DNA from: Copromyces sp. CBS 386.78
Taxonomy: Eukaryota; Ascomycota; Sordariomycetes; Sordariales; Sordariaceae
Reading direction: 5' to 3'
DNA length: 64,000 nt
Assembly (NCBI GenBank): GCA_030685235.1
Contig: MU839139.1
Location: 62,001 to 126,000, forward strand
The translations under genes were made by a program, and so were the position numbers. The notes below the pieces were generated by a model. The model saw only the letters and a program-made list of their open reading frames with translations, did not search any database and was not told the origin of the DNA. This document shows, piece after piece, positions 57,243 to 64,000 of the stretch. Position 1 is the stretch's first letter; every line of letters begins with the position of its first letter.

Positions 57243-58257
57243 AAATGTCAATGTCCGATATCGATATCATCATCAATGTTGAAAGCGTCTAGACTTTTCT
57301 CTCTCTCTCTCTCCCGCAATATAAACCCACATACCTACATACCTTCTACTCACTCGACTCCTTAAGGGGACTAGATTCCACCCTGAATCCGATATTCTCC
57401 TTCCTTCTCCTTACTTACCCCCTCCCTCCCTGCCTACATCGGAGACGATCTGTCTGTGTACCATACATATTCTTTTTTTGAGAAAGCTGAATGAATGAGA
57501 TGAGATGACGAAAGGAACGCGAGATCATCTATCTATAGCTGCCAAGTGGGGAAATGTTATGTTGGTTTGGTGGGATTTGGTTTGCGTCGGATGTATGTAA
57601 TTCGGTTCGATCGATTATGAGGTGGTGGTTCGTTGATGAATAGAGAGCGTGTGTTGGTTGCCGTGTCAAACGCTTTCGTACTACATACATGTCTCAATTT
57701 GAAGTGTTGAGGTGTGCGTGCTGACGTGAAACGGTGAAATGGGCTTTGTTGGCTTTCAGCGTATGTATGGATGGGAAAACATGAAATTTGTGACGGGAGC
57801 AAGTTTATATGGCGAGCAAAGCGATTCAGGTCAAGGGTATGTATTGAAGTTAGTCAGCGAAGACAACCAACCAAAGGGTCTAAAACTGCTTCATTTTCTC
57901 CGCTGCTCCATACATACACATCATAAATGTCCCGTCCGCTGCCTTTACTTTTCCATGGAACTTACAGCCTCGTCAATTCATACCATACCTACTTAATTCT
58001 CGGTCATAATCATTCATGCTCATTGACATTGGGTAAGGTATTAGCTATCATTACAATACTCTATTCTAACCCAACTCCATCCATCCACATCTGATTCACC
58101 ACATCCGATTCACCACATCCCATCCCATCTCATCCATCCCATCCAGGCCACGGTAGTCCAGTCCTATCCCCATCCCCAACGAGAGACATCTCAACCCCAC
58201 GAGCTGTCTGTCACTCATGCATGACTTTGCTGTTGCTGTCTTGGAATCAACATCACA
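57243..58257. other. ACP 3' flank, no gene seen
   Basis: This includes the 3' UTR of the ACP gene (CT repeat at about 57298-57315) and featureless intergenic DNA with many CATCC/ACCTACC repeats near 58080-58140. No coding frame is supported. Confidence 0.5.
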
Positions 58258-58306
58258 ATACCTACCTACCTACCAATATGTAGGCCGGGGCGAGAGGGCG
58301 GGTTTG

Positions 58307-58354
<48 letters not shown>

Positions 58355-58515
58355 GAGAGAGGGTATTATTACGGATTGGATGGCACCCAAAGACCCAAAA
58401 ACCGGGGNNNNNNNNNNGATTTTGTTATAATTCCATTCTTTTTTTTTTTTTTTTTTTTTAAAAACAAAAAAATCACTACACCCTCAAAAATTTGTGGGCC
58501 GGGGTTCGTTGGGGG

Positions 58516-58568
<53 letters not shown>

Positions 58569-58680
58569 TCAGTCATGATATAATTACGGATGCGATGCGA
58601 CCAAAAGAACGAACTACCGAGGCTGCCTTAGCTATCTTGTTATACCTTTATAGATACCTCCTTTTTTTTTTTTTTTTCGT
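58258..58680. other. Probable unmerged contig overlap around a gap
   Basis: Two poly-A runs (58307-58351, 45 nt; 58521-58566, 46 nt) have similar flanks: GGCCGGGG then a G/T-rich stretch before each, and ATTACGGAT...ACC...GG after each. A TTGTTATA...poly-T pattern also recurs (58418-58459 and about 58636-58677). The copy nearest the Ns is noisy. This looks like low-quality read ends past a homopolymer, placed on both sides of the gap instead of being merged. Confidence 0.65.
58408..58417. other. Assembly gap (10 N)
   Basis: Ten unknown bases. The true length is not given by the sequence; see the surrounding duplicated flanks. Confidence 0.99.
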
Positions 58681-59548
58681 TCCTTTCTCACAGTCGACTT
58701 GTCTTTCCTTGCCCCTCATGCGCTCTTCCGCTCATCTCCTTGTTGTCGTCTTCTGCTTTCAGGTTCCAACTTGCCAGAATATGGTAGTAGACGAATGGCA
58801 TTTCGCAGGACAAGAATGACGATGACGGTCGTCGTAAGGTAGTCAAGTTGACTGACTGACTTGACTGATTGCCCTGGCTCAATCAATCCCATCACGAACT
58901 TTTTCTGCGCGTGTGTGTGACTTTGTCGGAATCCTTTCAGACTTTGTCAATCGATCTATAAACGGTACCATTCAAGACAATACAATCGCTACATCGTGTA
59001 TACCATACCTACATGGAGTCCATCAGCTAGCTAGCTACTCTATACACCATTAGTCCTACACTACCACCCCTACCCTACTTCTACCATATACATCATGCGA
59101 CTAATTTGAAAGACACAACCAAGAAACAGCCGTAGGGTGGAAAATCAAGTAGGCAAAAATTCAAAAAAATATTCTTCAAGTGCATGTCCATTTTATCTTC
59201 CCCCTTCGTTATCGTATTTCGTGATCCTTCAATGTTTTGTTTTGCACGCCGCCATCGCCCCTCCGCTGAAATTGTTTTTCCTATGGCCAAAATTATGCTG
59301 TGTTTCGCTTCCCGTGCATTGATCCAGTGTTTTGATTTTCTCTTCCCCTCCATGTGTGCTTTTGTGAAAGAAAGAAAAAGTACCAGATTATGGGTCATTC
59401 ATATCCAAACGACCGCATGTTATGCATATATAAAAGATGTTGAAAGTCCGATGTTGAATCGTGCGAGATCGCTGACATGGTTTGGTTGCGTGTTGAATTT
59501 TCGAGTTTCCGTGTCAAACAGCGGATGCCCATCGAGAGGCAACGTCAG
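58681..59548. other. Intergenic, 3' flank of the CCCH gene
   Basis: No supported gene. The CCCH protein gene is transcribed toward this stretch from the right, so part is its 3' UTR. Confidence 0.5.
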
Positions 59549-61731
59549 TTATTTCGCCCCAACAGCTCCCACCTTGCTCACGCCATTCTGACCATTCTGG
59601 CCCTTGGACTCATCGCCGTTTGCACCACCACCACCACCACCGGCGGCCAATCCGCTCCCAGCAGCAGCGCCCGCATAACTTCCCCAAGGAGACGAAGACC
59701 CGCCGTTACCCAGAGAGCTCCCGTTTCCCAGCGGGCTACCGCTACCGTTGCGCTTCTGGTTCTGTCCCGCCTGGGTGGTGTCGTCCTCCTCCTCCATGGT
59801 GAAGACGAACTCGCCCTCCTCCTCTCCTTCATTGTCCTCGTTGATAATCGGCGTAGTGAATCTCCCGCCTGTTGAGCTGATCGAGTTGGAGCTGATGTGC
59901 CTCTGCATGCTATCCCCCCTCTCCTTGCCAATGACACCAGCCCCAGAAGCTCCATTGCGGCCCAAATTGGGGTGAAGGCCGCGGGGGCTCGACGAGATGA
60001 TGGATGCGTCCTCGCCGATTTTGCTACGCTGGAATTGTTGAGTGAGCGCAGACAACGACTCGCCCGTGAGGCTTCCTTGACGATTGGGATCCTCCGATAC
60101 AAAGGCGCTGGCTAGGCTCGAGTTACGCAGCGGGCTGCCAACGTGTCCAAAAGCCGAGGGCGGGTGCTTGATGCTGCGGCCAGCAATGGGCATAAAGCTG
60201 AGGCTGCCGCTGCCGCCGTTAGTCTCCAACTTTTCTCTCTCCTCCTCCTCCTTTTGGCGCTGGAAGAGCGATCCCCATCTGCTCGGGCTCTGGGAGATGG
60301 GGCTACCGAACTTGGTCGCGTCGAGTCCGGTAGAGTCCAGCGGGGCATCGAAGCCACGAACGGTAGCGGTGCTGGATCCTCTCCTCGCGCGTTCGGCAGG
60401 GGTGAGCAGCTCATTAGCCAGCTCTCCTGGCACGTAATCCTCCTCGTTGTCGAAGATCAAATCCGAGTCCCAATCCCGGTCATGGGGGACGCTCTGACTC
60501 AGCAGCCTGGGCTTGGAAAACCTGGTGGAGCTGCTGTGCATCGGCCTTCTGCCAAAACCGATTTCCTCGCCGCCAAGGCTGGAACCGTAAAAGGCCGCCG
60601 AGGAGTGTGTGGGCGGGCTGTTGGCGAACCCATCGCCGCTGAGGAGGGACTGGGAGATGTTGTCGGTTCCACCGAAAGCGGAGCTGCGTAGCGCAAGGAG
60701 GGTGCGCGAGGTGTTGACGTCCCGGGTCACGCTCATGCCGAGGGAGCTAGACTCCAGACCGAACCTCTCAGGAACCGACGAGGGGAAGGGGCCGTAGCGG
60801 GCGGCGTGGGAGATGCCGTTGCTGTCGAAGGAAGCGGGGAGGGGGGCGTCGAGGACTGACAGGCCCCTGGGGGCGGGAGAAACGCCAAGACCGAAGCGAC
60901 CGGCAACATCCTCATCCGCTCGAGGGGAGCCAAACGCGGTCGTGGGGGTATATGTGGTATCGATAGTCGGGATCCCATTGCCTCCTCCGCCGTTTTGACC
61001 AGGCTGATGGGCGTATTGTTCATCGGGATGGCCGTAGGCGGAGGCCGAGTACGGGGGAACGGCGTCGGCATGGAGGAACGAGTTGGTGAGGGCGCTGTTG
61101 GATGGTTGGTGGTATGTGTTTGGGTTCACGCGGGCACCCAAGGCGACGGGCGGGGCACCGATCGTGACACCGCCTTTGCCATAGTTGACACGGCGGCCGT
61201 CGGGCAACACGTGGATGTTGGCACACTTGGGGCCGAATTTGCAGTTACCCTACAGTCATGGTGGCACAAAAACATGTCAGCAGGAGGACGACAGAATGGA
61301 AAGAACCCGGGAACCTGGATGTTATCCGTCATACCTTGGCAAAGTATTTGCACACCGTCTCGGCCGCGGCACTGAGGTCGTGGCTGAAGGGACACGCGGA
61401 ACCGGCCTGGCAAGCACCCTGGCGGAAGAACTTGCACGGAACATGCGAGGTGTCTGCGAAAGAGCACTTTTGGTTAGCCGTCCACATGCGACAATAGTCC
61501 TTCTTGGTGCTCTGATGCTGTCGAGGAGAGGCGCATAAAGGACAGCAACTCACTAGGCGGACTACGCGAATGGTCAAATCGGTGTGCTCCTGGCGGTTGC
61601 ATGGGAGACGTAATCATGGTCGGGGCAGCACCAGGCCCGGCCTGGTTTGGGTTGATGGTGAGGCTGCCTGATCGCATGTGACTTTGACTGCGATAGTCGG
61701 CGGCGGTGGCCGCACCATTGGTAGCGGACAT
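59549..61731 (-). CDS. CCCH zinc-finger protein
   Basis: Three exons give 665 residues: 61731-61554, 61453-61335 and 61249-59549, with introns of 100 and 85 nt. The first intron has a perfect GCTAACC branch site and CGCAG acceptor, and its removal joins RSPP to NTSHVPCKFFRQGACQAG. Two fingers of the form C-x7-C-x5-C-x3-H lie close together: Cys66, 74, 80/His84 (CKFFRQGACQAGSACPFSH) and Cys94, 102, 108/His112 (CKYFAKGNCKFGPKCANIH). This type binds single-stranded RNA, often mRNA; yeast Lee1 is a comparable protein. The long C-terminus is Ser/Gly-rich and disordered, with repeated SPxxRxG segments that resemble phosphorylation sites, an acidic EEGEFVFTMEEEDD patch near 580 and a poly-Gly/Ala tail. 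In-frame ATG 61746 adds five residues; a possible further 5' exon is discussed in the findings. Confidence 0.88.
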
Positions 61732-61746
61732 GGCGTTGAGATGCAA

Positions 61747-63692
61747 CGGGCCTTGGAAGGGCGCAGATTGCGGCTTACGGATGCTTCCTGTTTAGGCCAG
61801 CTATGACTCTATCGCCGGTTGCGATTTGGGGATGGGTCGAGGTGGAGGAGACGGGATGGATGGGATCAGGCGAGGACGACGAGGTCGTGAACGGGTGGCA
61901 GGAGCCAGGAAGGGGCCCGGGCTAGGCCGATGGCAGATCGTGGTCTGGAGGTATATGTACTGCTTTGTTGCCGGCTGCCGTCCGTTGATGTTGCTTTTGG
62001 AGCGGTGGCGGCGGTGACGAGTTGGGATAAGGCAAGGTTGGTGTGTAGGTATGGAAGGTAGAGAAAGAAGTAAAGACCAGAGCCAGGATGGAGGCGGGTG
62101 TTGAAGAAGGATCGAGATGACAGCTGCCTGGGTGTAGATGTAGGTAGGTATGTAGTATGTACTGCGGGTGGTGGTATGTATGTGGATGTAGGTATGAGGT
62201 ACCTTTTCTGTTACAAGTTCCGATCGCAAAAGACATCGTCTTGAGGAGAAAAAGATGGAATTTGGGCGGTGGAGGGGCGGCGGCCCGATTCTGGTCGCCA
62301 GCCAGTAGTACCTTAGGTAGGGTTAGTGCAATGCGCGCTTGCTCGGTTCATCAGGCGTTGGCCTTTGGTTGTTAGGTAAGGTAGTGATTTTGGTGGTGTA
62401 GTGTACAACTCTGCCAAGACTGCCAGTTAGACGCTGAGGTATAGAATCGGCCAATTGCAGCGAGGGATGAGGGGCAACCGGCGGGGTTCACAGCTGTCGT
62501 CAAATGCCAACTCGATTTGCTGATAGCCTGATACTGTATGTACGGCGATTGGATTGGCTGAGGGCAGGCAACAAGTGAGATGGCCGAGGTACACGGTGCC
62601 TGCCAAGACTTTTAACTTCCCAAAGACAAAGGTGAGGTTATTCGAAAATTGCAACTGATGATGTTGTAATAAGGTATCAATCCGATCTCTGACATTTACC
62701 GGTAGATTGGATGACCGGGGACGGTGGAAGACGGATGAGGTGAGATGGCAGACAGACAGTCCCGCGGTAAAACGCGTGGACAGCGATCCCCTAACGTCGA
62801 TGCATGGACCAGGCTGGGGCCGGCAGTGACGGGGACCTTGTGTTGGACTCGTGGACTCGACTCCTCGAGAAACGCAACGAAGAATGATGGGACCGAGCGA
62901 CAAGATAAGCCCGGTGTGCTTCCTGATCGGGTATTGTATGATATTAACGACTCCAGGTTAGAGTCGGCTTGGTCGGGTCAGCCGAGTGATTTGGATAGTT
63001 GATCTCTCACTTTTTCAGCGTCTGTTGGTAGTGTAACCTGATGGACATGGAGCTTGGATCCAAGTTGATGCAACGAGACCGGGAAGAAGCTGTCTACATA
63101 CGGGGATGGAGCTACATAAATGGAACCAACAGAAAGGCGACTAAGAGGCTGTTGCCTAGTTGTTGACTTGGTCCGCGCCTATTTTATCCGTTTCTATCAC
63201 AAGGCTGAACATGTTTCTGTTTGCAGTGGCACCCATCGCGAGGCATTCCCCTGGTGTCGTATTTGGGTGTGGTGTCTCGGCTACCTTCCATTACCGTATC
63301 TTACGCCTCCATGTTTCCAATGTTCAACTGCGGGGGTGAGGGGAAACTCGTGTGCAGCTCTTTCCCCGGTCCCGAACAAAAAGGCCAAGGCCCAAGGTCA
63401 AGAAGGTGTGTGTCTCGGTAAGGCCAGCGGGAAAACCGGGAAGTTGCAATCGGATGGGCGCCACATGATGAGCGGCGTGCCTACTGTAGGTAGAGGTACC
63501 TACGCTAGGTCGTCACGAGACCATTCACACTTTCTGCCTCCTTCCCTGAGTGCGTTATGCAACCACTTAATCACCTGCCTTTCCTTTTTCGGAATTTCAA
63601 ACCTTCAACTTCACATCAATCCCCTCCGGTCTGACAGCTTGACGCTTTGACGCCTTGGCTGCCTGCCGATGCATGTCTCACTCCAAGACCCA
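61747..63692. other. Long intergenic region, no supported gene
   Basis: This is the 5' region of the CCCH gene (with a possible small upstream exon at about 62236-62203) and the 3' flank of the gene at the right edge. Short open frames on both strands lack motifs. Confidence 0.45.
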
Positions 63693-64000
63693 TCAGCACC
63701 ACCAAGCCATCACCAACACTACAGCAGGCTCGGCAACGACGGAGTAAATGTTCTTGATCACCGCAACGCCCCACACTAGCGGTTGAGAATCCGGGGTGCA
63801 TCCAAGGGTCGACAGGGTTGCCATCATCGTCAACCGACATGCATGGTCCATCATTGCCTGTGAGGATCAAGAGATCAACATTGGCTGGCTGGATGGAACT
63901 CACCGGACCACCACGAGGGGTCGCGAGGGTTCGCAATTAAATGCGAGAGCGGCATGTACGTATCATGCATGCATCAACACTCACAGCATCCAGAAGGTTC
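63693..64000 (-). CDS. 3' end of a gene running off the window, unknown product
   Basis: Partial. A terminal exon at 63857-63693 (55 codons including the stop) joins in phase 0 to 64000-63985 over a 127-nt intron (63858-63984) with a GTGAGT donor and CTCACAG acceptor. The joined sequence starts NLLDAAMMDHACRL, continues MMATLSTLG and ends in a hydrophobic stretch, WGVAVIKNIYSVVAEPAVVL then VMAWWC. The ending suggests a membrane-associated or buried C-terminal helix. I do not recognise the family. The 5' part lies beyond the window. Confidence 0.45.

Noticed and set aside
1..64000. 5S rRNA genes (dispersed in Neurospora) and CRISPR arrays
   Set aside because: No 5S-like start or internal promoter was seen, and there are no spaced short direct repeats; the organism is eukaryotic.

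Overview
This is a 64 kb piece of nuclear genome from a filamentous ascomycete, most likely Neurospora or a very close Sordariales relative. The genes have short 5'-GT...AG-3' introns of about 60-150 nt with CTAAC-type branch sites. The intergenic DNA carries TACCTACC-like and pyrimidine-rich tracts. AT-rich blocks show the signature of repeat-induced point mutation (RIP): C-to-T and G-to-A differences between repeat copies, abundant TA, and stops where Gln or Trp codons would be. A 10-N assembly gap lies at 58408-58417.

Left part (1-28.5 kb). An AT-rich relic (1 to about 600) is followed by a broken RNase H-like gene (869-2157), a tRNA-Trp, a Nudix hydrolase with a DUF4743-type N-terminus, a small Cys-motif/Lys-rich protein, a SANT-like/AT-hook protein, a 1,339-residue MHYT-domain membrane protein, an FSH1-type serine hydrolase and a large polyketide synthase (PKS). 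The hydrolase and the PKS are divergently transcribed from a shared 2.76 kb interval. The PKS has intact KS, AT, KR and ACP motifs, but its DH catalytic His is Tyr and its ER cofactor motif is lost. It has no release domain.

Middle (29.0-49.2 kb). This is one nested transposon island. A Mutator-like element (MULE) has 113-bp terminal inverted repeats and a 9-bp target duplication (CCAGCTAAA), and is about 4.2 kb without its insertions. It was entered by two complete Gypsy-type LTR retrotransposons: 30216-37480 on the minus strand (212-bp LTRs, duplication GGTTT) and 38804-47479 on the plus strand (311-bp LTRs, duplication TTCGC). All three are RIP-mutated. A 196-bp MITE-like inverted-repeat element lies exactly at the left border of the MULE.

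Right part (49.2-64 kb). This holds a conserved-type fungal protein of unknown function (699 aa), a tRNA-Ser(UGA) with an intron, two neighbouring respiratory complex I genes (the 23-kDa TYKY/NDUFS8 subunit and the mitochondrial acyl carrier protein), a gap region that looks like an unmerged contig overlap, a CCCH zinc-finger protein and the 3' end of a gene that leaves the window.

Exon coordinates were worked out by eye from splice signals, reading frame and family motifs. No searches were run.
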